From Prevotella sp. E2-28 (lineage in GTDB: Bacteria; Bacteroidota; Bacteroidia; Bacteroidales; Bacteroidaceae): a DNA stretch of 64,000 bases. A program made the position numbers and the translations under genes. The stretch covers positions 372,001 through 436,000 of the forward strand of contig NZ_CP091788.1 in NCBI RefSeq assembly GCF_022024055.1. The letters run 5' to 3'. The notes beneath the pieces are model-generated. The model was not told where the DNA came from and did not search any database. It saw only the letters and a program-made list of their open reading frames with translations. Positions 44,080-53,745 of this stretch are shown here, one piece after another. Every line of letters starts with the position of its first letter. Position 1 is the first letter of the stretch.

Positions 44080-45327
44080 ATGAGATTAGACTTAGATACA
44101 TATAGAGAGATTCTTGACACGCTGACGCGTAACAAGAGCCGTTCGTTCCTGACAGGCTTTGGCGTGTTCTGGGGGGTCTTCATGCTTGTGACGCTGATTG
44201 GCGGCGGACAGGGACTGAAGGAACTGCTGAACCAGAACTTCGAGGGCTTTGCCACAAACAGCGCAATGGTATGGGCACAACCCACGACAAAGGCCTATAA
44301 AGGTTTCAGAAAAGGCCGTATGTGGAATATGGAGTATAAGGACGTGCAGCGTCTGAAGAGTCGCATCCCGGAGCTCGATGTGGTGAGTCCGGTGCTTTTT
44401 TCGAATGGCGGAACGGCCTATTTGGGCGACCGTAAGACCACTGTCAGTATCAACGGTGTACAGGAAGACTATCAGCGGGTGAGTGAACCTAAGATGCGCT
44501 ATGGGCGCTATCTTAACGATATGGACGTGGCGCAGCGCCGTAAGGTGTGTGTCATTCAGAAAAAGACCTATAAGGACCTCTTCCCTGGCGGTGGCGACCC
44601 CTGTGGCAGTTTTATACGTGTAGATTCCGTCTATTACCAGATAGTAGGTGTTGACTATAGCTCTGCCGAAGGTATTAGTTTCGGTGGCGAATCGGGCACC
44701 ACGATGCTCCTGCCTATCACACTGATGCAACAGACCTATAACATGGGACAGAGTGTCCACATGATTGCCGTGACGGGTAAGAAAGGTGTGGTCATGTCTG
44801 CTGTCGCGGATCGTATTCGCGAGACGATAGCGCGTGCCCATACGATAGACCCGGAAGACGAACAGGGCGTGATGGTATTCAACACTGAGGTGCTGTTCCA
44901 GCTGTTGGACAGCCTGTTTAAGGGTGTCAACTTCCTGATCTGGCTCGTTGGACTCGGCACTTTGTTGGCCGGTGCCATCGGTGTGTCGAATATCATGATG
45001 GTCACGGTGCGCGAACGAACCATTGAGATAGGCATCCGCCGTGCTATCGGTGCTACGCCAAAGATGGTCCTCTCGCAAATTATCTCTGAGAGTATCGTGC
45101 TGACAATGGTGGCGGGTATGAGCGGCATCCTCTTTGCCGTGATGATCCTGCAGATGCTGGAGCTGGCAAATACAGAAGACGGTATCCTGGCCGCTCATTT
45201 CCAGGTGGGCTTCTGGACAGCAATCTTCGCGGCCCTCGCCATTGCTGTGATGGGCGTGCTGGCCGGACTGGCGCCTGCTGCACGTGCTATGAGCATCAAG
45301 CCTGTAGATGCAATGAGAGACGAGTAA
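44080..45327 (+). CDS. FtsX/MacB-type ABC permease (second copy)
   Basis: 415 aa, homologous to the preceding gene: same topology with GAIGVSNIMMVTVRERTIEI and GIRRAIGATPKMVLSQII. The two copies have diverged core domains, as expected for subunits of a heterodimeric MacB-like pump. Followed by a short 8-bp repeat (45329-45360) and the adaptor gene. Confidence 0.94.
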   Translation: MRLDLDTYREILDTLTRNKSRSFLTGFGVFWGVFMLVTLIGGGQGLKELLNQNFEGFATNSAMVWAQPTTKAYKGFRKGRMWNMEYKDVQRLKSRIPELDVVSPVLFSNGGTAYLGDRKTTVSINGVQEDYQRVSEPKMRYGRYLNDMDVAQRRKVCVIQKKTYKDLFPGGGDPCGSFIRVDSVYYQIVGVDYSSAEGISFGGESGTTMLLPITLMQQTYNMGQSVHMIAVTGKKGVVMSAVADRIRETIARAHTIDPEDEQGVMVFNTEVLFQLLDSLFKGVNFLIWLVGLGTLLAGAIGVSNIMMVTVRERTIEIGIRRAIGATPKMVLSQIISESIVLTMVAGMSGILFAVMILQMLELANTEDGILAAHFQVGFWTAIFAALAIAVMGVLAGLAPAARAMSIKPVDAMRDE

Positions 45328-45328
45328 A

Positions 45329-45360
45329 GGTAAAAAAGTAAAAAGGTAAAAGGGTAAAAA
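45329..45360 (+). repeat. 8-bp tandem repeat in the permease/adaptor gap
   Basis: GGTAAAAA, AGTAAAAA, GGTAAAAG, GGTAAAAA at 45329, 45337, 45345 and 45353. It sits in the ribosome-binding region before the ATG at 45372. Similar 8-bp steps (read on the minus strand) occur at about 6580-6620. Confidence 0.75.
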
Positions 45361-45371
45361 AAGATATAGAT

Positions 45372-46487
45372 ATGAAAAAGTATTTCAAACTGGTCATCGC
45401 TGCCATCGTGGCGTTGATTTTTATTGGAACCTTCGTGTTCCTCTGGCAGAAAAGCCAACCCAAGGAAGTTCAGTACTCTGAGTTTGCAACGAGTATGGAC
45501 AGTATCCGCAAAACCACTATCATTACAGGTAAGATAGAACCTCGTAATGAAGTGAATGTGAAACCGCAGATTAGCGGTATCATTGCCGAACTGATGAAAC
45601 AACCCGGCGACCGCGTGGAGCAGGGAGAGGTGATTGCAAAGGTAAAAGTGATTCCCGACATGGGACAGCTGTCGAGTGCGGAGAGCCGTGTGCGTCTGGC
45701 TGACATCAACCTGAAGCAGGTGGAAACCGACTATGCGCGCACGAAGAACCTGCACGACCAGAAACTGGTGAGCGATGAGGACTATGAGAAGGCGCGTCAG
45801 CAGTTGAAACAGGCACAGGAAGAAAAGGCTGCTGCCGTGGATGCCCTGCAGGTGGTGCGCGATGGCGTGTCAAAGTCGAATGCCTCAGCATCATCAACAT
45901 TGATTCGCTCTACTATTAGCGGTATCATCCTGGATATTCCCGTCAAAGTGGGTAACTCGGTGATCAATTCGAATACCTTCAATGATGGTACGACCATTGC
46001 TACCGTTGCTAATATGAACGACCTCATCTTCCGTGGAAATATTGATGAGACCGAGGTGGGACAACTGGCTATTGGCGTGCCTATGAAGATTACTATCGGT
46101 GCTCTGCAGGATTTGCAGTTTGATGCTACGTTGGAATACATCTCGCCAAAGGCAACAGAAAGTAACGGTGCTAATCAGTTTGAAATTAAGGCTGCTGTGA
46201 TTGTTCCTTCAGATGGGAAAATCCGCTCTGGCTATAGCGCTAATGCGGAGATTGTGTTAGCTGAGGCAAACAATGTACTCTGTGTGCCAGAGAGTTCTAT
46301 TGAATTTGTCGGTGATTCTACTTTCGTTTATCTGGTGAAGGGTGAGGGAAAACAGAAGACTTACGAGCGCCAGATTGTAGTCACCGGTCTTAGTGATGGC
46401 GTAAATATCGAGATTAAGCAGGGCTTGAAGAAAGACCAGAAGGTGCGTGGCCCTCAGATTATTGCCGAAGACGACAAAAATGAATAA
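45372..46487 (+). CDS. MacA/HlyD-type periplasmic adaptor protein
   Basis: 371 aa. N-terminal membrane anchor (about 5-25, LVIAAIVALIFIGTFVFLW), lipoyl-like halves (VKPQISGIIAELMKQPGDRV ... and SGIILDIPVKVGNSV), an alpha-helical hairpin (about 95-160) and beta-barrel/membrane-proximal domains. Links the inner-membrane MacB-type pump to TolC. In one operon with its pump and outer-membrane partner. Confidence 0.94.
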   Translation: MKKYFKLVIAAIVALIFIGTFVFLWQKSQPKEVQYSEFATSMDSIRKTTIITGKIEPRNEVNVKPQISGIIAELMKQPGDRVEQGEVIAKVKVIPDMGQLSSAESRVRLADINLKQVETDYARTKNLHDQKLVSDEDYEKARQQLKQAQEEKAAAVDALQVVRDGVSKSNASASSTLIRSTISGIILDIPVKVGNSVINSNTFNDGTTIATVANMNDLIFRGNIDETEVGQLAIGVPMKITIGALQDLQFDATLEYISPKATESNGANQFEIKAAVIVPSDGKIRSGYSANAEIVLAEANNVLCVPESSIEFVGDSTFVYLVKGEGKQKTYERQIVVTGLSDGVNIEIKQGLKKDQKVRGPQIIAEDDKNE

Positions 46488-46493
46488 AGCCCT

Positions 46494-47816
46494 ATGAAGA
46501 AAGTGTCCTTTCTTGTTTTGTGTGCTACGACATTGTCGCAGCTTACAATGGCCCAGCAGAAGCAATGGTCGCTCCGCGAATGTTGCGATTATGCCGTAGA
46601 GCATAACATCACAATTAAGCAACAGGAGAACCAGTGCCGTCAGCAGGAGATACAGCTGTCGAATGCCAAGAACCAGCGATTGCCAGACCTTAGTGGCAGT
46701 GCGGGTCAGAATTTCTCTTTTGGGCGAGGCTTGACCGCAGAGAATACTTATACGAATACTAATACCTCATCGACATCGTTCTCGCTGGGTACGAGTGTTC
46801 CCTTGTTTACAGGCTTCCAGATTCCCAATAATATCAAGTTGAATCAGTTGAACCTTGAAGCAGCCACGCAGGATTTGGAGAAAGCAAAGAACGATATTCG
46901 TACGCAGGTGGCTCAGGCATACGTACAGATTCTCTATAATATGGAGATGGCTGATGTGGCTCATCGCCAGATTAGTATTGATAGTGCACAGGTGGCACGT
47001 TTGCAGGCGCTCCTCAATATCGGAAGGGCCAGCGAGGCAGAACTAGCCCAACAGAAAGCCACCATGGCTCAGAGTCAGTTGACAGCTACTCAAGCTGATA
47101 ATAACCTGCAGTTGGCTATCCTTGCTATAACGCAATTGTTGGAACTGGAAAGTCCTGAAGGTTTTACTGTTGTTCGTCCTGATATTAGTACTGTAGGTGG
47201 TAATTCCATTGCCACTCCAGAAGATATCTATGCAGAAGCCTTAGCTACTAAGCCTGAGATACAGGCTCAGCAATTGCGCCTCCGTGCTACGGAGAATAGT
47301 ATTAAGATAGCGCAGGCCGGCTATTATCCTACGCTGAGCTTTAGTGCCGGATTGGGTTCTAACTATTACAAGACTTCTGGTTTTAAGGCTGATGGTTTTA
47401 GTAAACAGATGAAGAATAACTTCAGTCAGTATCTGGGTTTCAACTTAAATATCCCTATCTTCAACCGTTTCCAGACACGTAATAGTGTTCGCTCGGCAAA
47501 GATAGACCGTGAGAACCAGACGTTGCAACTTGATAATACAAAGAAAGCTCTTTATAAGGAGATTCAGCAGGTGTATTACAATGCTGTAGCTGCCAACCAG
47601 AAACTATATAGCAGTCGGCAAGCCAGCGAAAGTAGTGAGACAGCCTTTCGCCTGACTCAAGCTAAATATGAGCAAGGAAAGGCCACTATTACAGAGTTTA
47701 ATGAGGCTAAGAATAACTATCTGAAGAGTGAGAGCGACTTGACACAGGCTCGCTACGAGTATCTGTATCAGCAGGCACTCATACGTTTCTACCAAGGAAA
47801 GGATATTGCTTTTTAG
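46494..47816 (+). CDS. TolC-family outer-membrane efflux protein
   Basis: 440 aa with a signal peptide (MKKVSFLVLCATTLSQLTMA). Two internal repeats of long helices plus beta-strand segments, typical of TolC; contains WSLRECCDYAVEHNITI at the N-terminus and ends in the usual QAxIRFYQ-like helix. Final gene of the efflux operon, 6 bp after the adaptor. Confidence 0.94.
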   Translation: MKKVSFLVLCATTLSQLTMAQQKQWSLRECCDYAVEHNITIKQQENQCRQQEIQLSNAKNQRLPDLSGSAGQNFSFGRGLTAENTYTNTNTSSTSFSLGTSVPLFTGFQIPNNIKLNQLNLEAATQDLEKAKNDIRTQVAQAYVQILYNMEMADVAHRQISIDSAQVARLQALLNIGRASEAELAQQKATMAQSQLTATQADNNLQLAILAITQLLELESPEGFTVVRPDISTVGGNSIATPEDIYAEALATKPEIQAQQLRLRATENSIKIAQAGYYPTLSFSAGLGSNYYKTSGFKADGFSKQMKNNFSQYLGFNLNIPIFNRFQTRNSVRSAKIDRENQTLQLDNTKKALYKEIQQVYYNAVAANQKLYSSRQASESSETAFRLTQAKYEQGKATITEFNEAKNNYLKSESDLTQARYEYLYQQALIRFYQGKDIAF

Positions 47817-47836
47817 TTTGAAGTTAAAAGGAGAGA

Positions 47837-49096
47837 TTATTTAACAATCAACTTACGGCCTTTATTTATAAAGATACCTTTAGTGGAAGTAGGCTCATAG
47901 TGAAGTCTGCTTCCACTTATTTTATGCCAGATATCCTCGTTGTGATTCTTGGTGATGCTGTTAATGCTTGTTTCATCTCCATGAAATCGCTTCATCTCGT
48001 AGAGGGCATCTAAGGCTTTTCCATTACTGTTGTCGAAGAGTCCTGCGTTGTACCATCCGTTTTTTAGATCGCCAGTGCAGCCATTGGCATTGGCTTCGGC
48101 CCACCACCACGATAGGCCATTGACAAGTGGATGTTCAGCTAACATTTCAATCAGGTCTGTAATAAACTGTTTTTGACCATCTACAGAATAGTCGTAATCT
48201 ACGGCTTCCGTTGTGCCGGGTACAGCCCATTGGGAAGGGTAGCCTGTTTCTACAATTTGTATTTGTTTGCCGTAATTCTTGTTTTCCAAAGTATTCAGGG
48301 CATTCGCAAGTACTGATAACTTGCCGTGGAAATAGGGATAGTAGCTCAAACCAATGATGTCGTAGTCAAGCTCTGCGTTTTTCATTCGGTCGAAGAAGTC
48401 CGTGAGAACATCGGGCTTGGCTGCACGCTCACTATGAATAATAATCTTTGCTGAAGGACATGCCTCACGACAAGCTTTACCAGCCTGCTTCAGTAGGTTA
48501 ATGAAACGTGTCCAGTTGGTTGTACTGCTATTTGTATAACAACGGTTTGCATTAGTGCCTTTTGCCCCCCAAAGCATTCCGTAGCTAATCTCGTTACCTG
48601 TTTGGATAAGATCTGGAGTTGCTCCTGCACCGTTCAGTTCTTGCAGGCAATTAAGTGTATAGTCGTAGATTTCCTGCTGTAACTGTGCATCATTAAACGA
48701 CTGCCAATCTTCAGGAGTCCATTGCTTGCTAGGATCTGCATATGTGTCACTGTACTGAAAGTCCAACAAGAAGTATAGTCCATTATCTTTGATGCGCTTC
48801 CCCAGCTCCTTTACGTAAGCAAGATCCTGCACCACTTCTTTCTTGTTGCCGGCATCAGTGATGGTCTGCCCCTTAACTGGGTCAACAAACAGTCGCACAC
48901 GGATCGTGTTCCATCCTTGTTGCTTGACATAAACCAGTAGGTCACTGATGGCAGTTCCGTTTTTGTCTTTATATTTTGCTCCCTGATTCTCATATTTTGT
49001 GAGCAGTGAAAGATCACCACCCACGTATTTCTGGGCATTGGTATAGGGGGAACAAAAAGTGATGACGAATGCAATGATAATTCTGAATGGATTCAT
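47837..49096 (-). CDS. GH53 endo-beta-1,4-galactanase with T9SS-like tail
   Basis: 419 aa. Signal peptide (about 1-21). GH53 hydrolase cleaving beta-1,4-galactan of pectin or arabinogalactan. Starts YVGGDLSLLTKYENQGAKYK, with catalytic acid/base Glu in LIQTGNEISYGMLWG and nucleophile Glu in IQIVETGYPSQW. The C-terminal end (TSTKGIFINKGRKLIVK) resembles a short T9SS sorting signal, so it is likely cell-surface or secreted. No SusC/D pair or other glycan genes adjoin it, so it is a stand-alone enzyme. Divergent from comEC. Confidence 0.93.
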   Translation of the reverse strand: MNPFRIIIAFVITFCSPYTNAQKYVGGDLSLLTKYENQGAKYKDKNGTAISDLLVYVKQQGWNTIRVRLFVDPVKGQTITDAGNKKEVVQDLAYVKELGKRIKDNGLYFLLDFQYSDTYADPSKQWTPEDWQSFNDAQLQQEIYDYTLNCLQELNGAGATPDLIQTGNEISYGMLWGAKGTNANRCYTNSSTTNWTRFINLLKQAGKACREACPSAKIIIHSERAAKPDVLTDFFDRMKNAELDYDIIGLSYYPYFHGKLSVLANALNTLENKNYGKQIQIVETGYPSQWAVPGTTEAVDYDYSVDGQKQFITDLIEMLAEHPLVNGLSWWWAEANANGCTGDLKNGWYNAGLFDNSNGKALDALYEMKRFHGDETSINSITKNHNEDIWHKISGSRLHYEPTSTKGIFINKGRKLIVK

Positions 49097-49126
49097 TTGA
49101 TGTAGTTTTTAGTTCGTATTCGAGCA

Positions 49127-49158
49127 CAAAAGTACGAAAAAGCGTTGTCAACGCCAAA
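49127..49158 (-). promoter_or_regulatory. Promoter of the galactanase gene
   Basis: Minus strand TTTG (49158-49155) and TACTTTTG (49134-49127), 20-bp spacer, 30 bp before the ATG. Confidence 0.8.
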
Positions 49159-49175
49159 TTTTTTGCGTACTTTTG
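49144..49175 (+). promoter_or_regulatory. Promoter of comEC
   Basis: GTTG (49144-49147) and TACTTTTG (49168-49175), 20-bp spacer. It runs through the first codons of the longest comEC frame, so translation must start further down. It overlaps the divergent galactanase promoter. Confidence 0.7.
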
Positions 49176-49181
49176 CATGCT

Positions 49182-50576
49182 GTGAAATCAGGAAGAACAG
49201 AAATAGTACCTTTGTTGATGCCTGCCGTGAGTTTGATTGTAGGCATTGTGGCTGCGCCTTTGATACCTCATGTCGGGATAATAATGGCAGCGTTTGTTGT
49301 TTGTATCCTGTTGTCTTGGTTGCTTTATCGTCGGGAGTATGCGCAAAGCATTGGCATCCTTTTGTGCTTCTTTTGTACAGGATTGCTGGTAGGTCAGAAA
49401 GATGAGAAACCTTTGTCTGATGATAGTTGGGTGGAGGCTGTTGTCTTTTCTGAGCCTGCAGAGAAACCGAAAACCATTGCGCTGGACTTGTTGTTGCCTG
49501 AGGAGGATAGGCATGTGCGTTGCTATTTATGGAAGGATGAGCAAAGCAGACAGGTGCAGTTGGGAAGCAGTATCGTGATACGTCATGCGGCTAATGGCTT
49601 TATTCGTAGTGCTGACTGGCAGTTTGGAGGTGATGGATATGCAAAACTGTCGCACATGGAGCACTTACAACTACGTTTTCTTCAGATACGTCATCGTCTA
49701 TTAAGCCGTTATAAAGCAATGCCAGCGAGCGAAGAACAATATGCTGTACTGGCTGCAATGACATTAGGTGATAAATCTGCTTTGACAAAGGACTTGCGTG
49801 AGACTTATTCCGTAACAGGTGCTTCGCATGTCCTCGCCCTTAGTGGGTTACATCTGGGTATCATATATCTCCTGCTTTTCCAATTGACATTAGGGCGCCG
49901 TCATTTCTGGTTATCGCAGGTAGTCATTATCCTGAGTATTTGGGCCTTCGCTTTTTTAACAGGATTATCCACTAGTATTGTCCGTTCGGCTACGATGATT
50001 AGTTTCTATGCCTTATTCTCTGTGGCAGGTCGTCATCGGTCACCAGTCAACCTCTTGTGTTTTACAGCTATCATCATGTTGCTGATTAATCCAACTTCGC
50101 TTTATGATATAGGGTTCCAGTTATCGTACTCTGCAGTTTTGGCTATCTTGCTTTTGATGCCTTTGTTTGAGAGCTTCTTCCCTGAGAATTATTTTGTAGG
50201 TCGTCCAGTTCAGCGCTATATATATAATATGGTGGGCATGTCTGTTGCTGCACAGATTGGCGTAGCACCACTTATCGCTTTTCATTTTGGACGTTTCTCT
50301 ACTTATTTCCTACTTACTAATTTTGTTGTTTTACCTGCAGCAACAATTATTCTTTATGGAGCGCTCCTTATTGTCTTGTTTCCAATGTTTAGTTCTGTGT
50401 CGCTTTGGATTGTTGATATATTAAACAAGGCACTTGAGTGGATTTCCCAAATGCCTTGTGCTAGTATTGACGGATTACATCCGACAGTTCTTCAAATATG
50501 TCTTTTGTATATAGTCTTCTTTTGCGTTTATTTCTCCTTGAGAACGTTACAACAACGGGTGCCTCCCATTACATGA
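49182..50576 (+). CDS. comEC: ComEC/Rec2-family DNA uptake membrane protein, short form
   Basis: 464 aa from the GTG at 49182; the TTG at 49173 lies in the promoter's -7 element, and an ATG at 49218 is a further option. A hydrophobic N-terminus (DUF4131-like) precedes the competence domain with SHVLALSGLHLGIIYLLL and many membrane segments. It ends about residue 464 without the C-terminal metallo-beta-lactamase-like domain that longer ComEC proteins have, so it is a pore-only version or the nuclease part is encoded elsewhere. Its end overlaps the convergent rseP gene by 8 bp. Confidence 0.9.
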   Translation: MKSGRTEIVPLLMPAVSLIVGIVAAPLIPHVGIIMAAFVVCILLSWLLYRREYAQSIGILLCFFCTGLLVGQKDEKPLSDDSWVEAVVFSEPAEKPKTIALDLLLPEEDRHVRCYLWKDEQSRQVQLGSSIVIRHAANGFIRSADWQFGGDGYAKLSHMEHLQLRFLQIRHRLLSRYKAMPASEEQYAVLAAMTLGDKSALTKDLRETYSVTGASHVLALSGLHLGIIYLLLFQLTLGRRHFWLSQVVIILSIWAFAFLTGLSTSIVRSATMISFYALFSVAGRHRSPVNLLCFTAIIMLLINPTSLYDIGFQLSYSAVLAILLLMPLFESFFPENYFVGRPVQRYIYNMVGMSVAAQIGVAPLIAFHFGRFSTYFLLTNFVVLPAATIILYGALLIVLFPMFSSVSLWIVDILNKALEWISQMPCASIDGLHPTVLQICLLYIVFFCVYFSLRTLQQRVPPIT

Positions 50577-52026
50577 TGTTCAGATAGCGTAGGATATCGT
50601 TTATGTTGGCTACGACCATCAATAAGATGAGAAGTCCGAAACCAATATATTCTGCCTTGATGAGGAAGTCCTCAGAGGGCTTCTTGCGTGTAATCATCTC
50701 ATAGAGCAGGAACAACACGTGTCCACCGTCTAATGCAGGAATAGGCAAGATGTTCATGAAGGCCAGGATGATGCTCAGGAAAGCCGTCATTAGCCAGAAC
50801 TGATGCCAATCCCATACAGAGGGGAACAGGTTGCCGATGGCTCCAAAGCCACCCAACTGCTTCACACCGTCAGATGCAAACAGATATTTCAGGTCGCTTA
50901 CATAGCTACTCAACATATTCCAACCGTAGGCGATGCCTGCAGGGATACTCTCAAACAGATTGTACTCGAATGTGGTTGGCTCGTAAGCCTGTTTGGGTGC
51001 AAAGCCCAATTTCAGGTCTTTTGTCAAAGCCGTATTGACAGTATCTATGTTTTCGCCTCGCTGATATACCAGTGTTAACTGCAAAGCCTTTGTGCTGTCG
51101 GCAGGTGTCTTTGCTGATGACAGTACGTCATTTATACGGGTTAACTCGTCTGTGAAACCATAGAAAGAGTTCACCTGTTTGTTGTTTGCAGCCAGAATCA
51201 AGTCACCTTTCTGTAAGCCAATGGCATCGGCAGGTGTGCCAGGTATGACGCTGTCAATCTCAGCAGGTACCATTGGACGCACAAAGACGGGAACTTCCTG
51301 TGCCATCTCAATAAGACTGAGTCCCTCTGGCATCTGGATGGTGACGAGTTTTCCATTGCGTTTTACATGAACCTCTTTGGCATTGCAAAGCATGCGATAC
51401 ATGTCGGCATCGGCCTTCTTGAATTCCTTATCATTGGTAGAAATCAGGATATCGCCATCTTGGAAACCAATAGCCTTTGCCTGTTCGTTGAACTCCATAC
51501 CCTGTTTCATACTCTGCAATGGGGTATAGGTCTCGCCCCAGGTGAAGAGTACCATTGAGTAGATAAAGAATGCCAGTATGAAGTTTACCAATACACCGCC
51601 AACCATAATCAACAGACGCTGCCATACGGGCTTTGTGCGGAACTCCCAAGGATGAGTTTCCTCACTGAGTTTCTGGTTGGTCTCGTCAATCATACCGTCA
51701 ATGGCACAATAGCCACCTAAGGGCAGCCAGCCAATTCCGTATTCCGTACCTACATATTCCTTTTCTTTCTGCGTGGTAGTCTTCCCGTCTTTGTCGGTCT
51801 CTTCTACCTCTTTGGTAGGAACTACTTCGGGCTTCAACTTCAACAGACGACGTACCCAAGTGTCGTATGTACTGATAAGGTGGAACTTAGGGTTGAAAAA
51901 CAAGTAGAATCTGGACACGCGTACCTTAAAGAGTTTGGCAAACGTAAAGTGTCCTAATTCGTGGAGAAGCACTAGCAGACTGATTGACATCAGAAACTGC
52001 AGGGCTTTTATCAGAAATACTTCCAT
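50569..52026 (-). CDS. rseP: RIP site-2 protease RseP
   Basis: 485 aa integral membrane metalloprotease. Zinc motif LHELGHFTFAKLF (near 22-34), PDZ-like domains in the middle (for example AIGLQKGDLILAANN), and the second metal motif NILPIPALDGGHVLF near the C-terminus. Cleaves anti-sigma factors and signal-peptide remnants inside the membrane, so it is a candidate for processing the anti-sigma protein at 11220-12170, though that link is inference. Last gene of the tsaB-to-rseP cluster. Confidence 0.95.
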   Translation of the reverse strand: MEVFLIKALQFLMSISLLVLLHELGHFTFAKLFKVRVSRFYLFFNPKFHLISTYDTWVRRLLKLKPEVVPTKEVEETDKDGKTTTQKEKEYVGTEYGIGWLPLGGYCAIDGMIDETNQKLSEETHPWEFRTKPVWQRLLIMVGGVLVNFILAFFIYSMVLFTWGETYTPLQSMKQGMEFNEQAKAIGFQDGDILISTNDKEFKKADADMYRMLCNAKEVHVKRNGKLVTIQMPEGLSLIEMAQEVPVFVRPMVPAEIDSVIPGTPADAIGLQKGDLILAANNKQVNSFYGFTDELTRINDVLSSAKTPADSTKALQLTLVYQRGENIDTVNTALTKDLKLGFAPKQAYEPTTFEYNLFESIPAGIAYGWNMLSSYVSDLKYLFASDGVKQLGGFGAIGNLFPSVWDWHQFWLMTAFLSIILAFMNILPIPALDGGHVLFLLYEMITRKKPSEDFLIKAEYIGFGLLILLMVVANINDILRYLNIM

Positions 52027-52049
52027 TATCTTTTTACCTTTTTTGTTTT

Positions 52050-53207
52050 TTACTTCTTCAATAGTTCACTTGCTATGCGCCTAGCTTCGGCATCCGTATT
52101 CAGATAGTCCTCGTAGGTAGGCTTCTGGATGAAGGTGGCGCTTTGCATAGTCTTTTCGATGATGTCACCCATCTGCAGGAATCCGCAACGATCCTCAAGG
52201 AAGGCACGGTTCACAATCTCGTTGGCTGCGTTGACGATACACGGCATGTTGCCACCCTGATTCAGGGCCTCGTAAGCCATTGCCAGGCAACGGAACTTCT
52301 TCAAATCGGGCTCGAAGAAATCCAGATGCTGTGCAGCAAACAGGTCAAGACGTTCTCCACTCAGTGGTAATCTCTTGGGGAACGAGAAGGCATACTGGAT
52401 AGGCAGACGCATATCGGGCACACCAAGTTGAGCTTTCACTGAGCCATCCATGAACTGTACGGCACTGTGGACGATGCTCTGTGGATGTACCAACACCTGA
52501 ATCTGCTTAGCTTCTACACCAAAGAGCCACTTGGCTTCAATCACCTCAAAGCCTTTGTTCATCATTGAGGCAGAGTCGATGGTAATCTTTGCACCCATAT
52601 CCCATGTAGGATGACGCAGGGCATCAGCCTTGGTGACGTGGGCAATCTCCTCCATTGTCTTCAGGCGGAAAGGACCACCAGAGGCTGTAAGCAGAATCTT
52701 ATCGATGGGGTTCTCGTCTTCACCTACTAATGACTGGAAGATAGCGGAGTGCTCACTATCTACAGGCAGGATAGAACAATGGTTCTCTATGGCCAGTTGG
52801 CAAATCAGTTCACCGGCAACAACCAGTGTCTCTTTATTTGCCAGACAGATGGTTTTCTTTGCCTTGATAGCGTGGATAGTGGGCGAGAGACCAGCGAAGC
52901 CCACCATGGCGGTGAGCACCATATCTATAGGTCCAGCCTCTACAATCTCGTCGAGTGCGCGAGCACCAGCATAAACCTTTACGTCGGGCATATCGCTCAT
53001 CAGTGCCTTCAGCTCATCGTAGCGAGCCTCATTGGCAATAACGATGGCGGCAGGCTTGAATTTGTGGGCTTGTTCTGCCAGCAGTTCCACTTTATTATTG
53101 GCTGTTAGGCAGTACACCTCATAGAGGTCGCTGTGTTCCTCAATCACTTCGAGGGCCTGTGTGCCAATGCTTCCCGTAGAGCCGAGAATAGCTATTTGTT
53201 TTTTCAT
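52050..53207 (-). CDS. dxr: 1-deoxy-D-xylulose 5-phosphate reductoisomerase
   Basis: 385 aa. First committed step of the MEP pathway. NADPH-binding GSTGSIGTQALEVI at the N-terminus; metal and substrate segments PVDSEHSAIFQ, LTASGGPF, and HPTWDMGAKITIDSASMMNK. The ATG overlaps the rimM stop by 4 bp. Conserved in Bacteroidetes next to rimM and rseP. Confidence 0.97.
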   Translation of the reverse strand: MKKQIAILGSTGSIGTQALEVIEEHSDLYEVYCLTANNKVELLAEQAHKFKPAAIVIANEARYDELKALMSDMPDVKVYAGARALDEIVEAGPIDMVLTAMVGFAGLSPTIHAIKAKKTICLANKETLVVAGELICQLAIENHCSILPVDSEHSAIFQSLVGEDENPIDKILLTASGGPFRLKTMEEIAHVTKADALRHPTWDMGAKITIDSASMMNKGFEVIEAKWLFGVEAKQIQVLVHPQSIVHSAVQFMDGSVKAQLGVPDMRLPIQYAFSFPKRLPLSGERLDLFAAQHLDFFEPDLKKFRCLAMAYEALNQGGNMPCIVNAANEIVNRAFLEDRCGFLQMGDIIEKTMQSATFIQKPTYEDYLNTDAEARRIASELLKK

Positions 53208-53713
53208 AAATCTAAGATGCCCTCAGGTAGGGCTATGGTAATTGTTTTGTTGTCTTTATCAATATCTGTAATCAGTTCCTCACTGGCAGGAATCAGTCTG
53301 CCGTCTTCTAGTTCGAAGAGGATATTCATCGTGTTATCATCGATATTGGCGATGGTTCCTATGTTCTTGCCGCTTTGATCATCAATGATGTCAAAGCCTA
53401 CAAGGAAGGTGTAAGTGAGTTCCTCATCATTATCGTCGGTCAGATTGCGTGGGAAATAAACATCGCAATTGGTCAGTTCGCGAGCTCTGTCTTGCGTATC
53501 AATATCCTCAAACTTTACCAGTGCCGTGTTATCAGAACGGAAGCGGTATTCCTCCATAAAGAACGGTACTAGGATTCCATCAACCTCCAGTATGAGGTAT
53601 TCGGCATCCACACGGTCAAAGATATCATCATTGAAGTTGAAGGATACTTCACCCTTCACGCCGTGCGCTTTTCCGATGCGACCTATCTTATAGACATCTT
53701 CTTTTTTTATCAT
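53204..53713 (-). CDS. rimM: 16S rRNA processing protein RimM
   Basis: 169 aa. N-terminal RimM domain (VYKIGRIGKAHGVKGEVSFN) and C-terminal PRC-barrel (VGFDIIDDQSGKNIGTIANI, ITDIDKDNKTITIALPEGIL). Assists 30S subunit maturation. Between murA and dxr in the same direction. Confidence 0.95.
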   Translation of the reverse strand: MIKKEDVYKIGRIGKAHGVKGEVSFNFNDDIFDRVDAEYLILEVDGILVPFFMEEYRFRSDNTALVKFEDIDTQDRARELTNCDVYFPRNLTDDNDEELTYTFLVGFDIIDDQSGKNIGTIANIDDNTMNILFELEDGRLIPASEELITDIDKDNKTITIALPEGILDL

Positions 53714-53745
53714 GGGGTTGATGGGGAAAATTGGGTTAATGGGCC

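Noticed and set aside
44092..45198. 368-codon minus-strand open frame
   Set aside because: Antisense to the second FtsX permease; His-rich, low-quality composition typical of a shadow frame.
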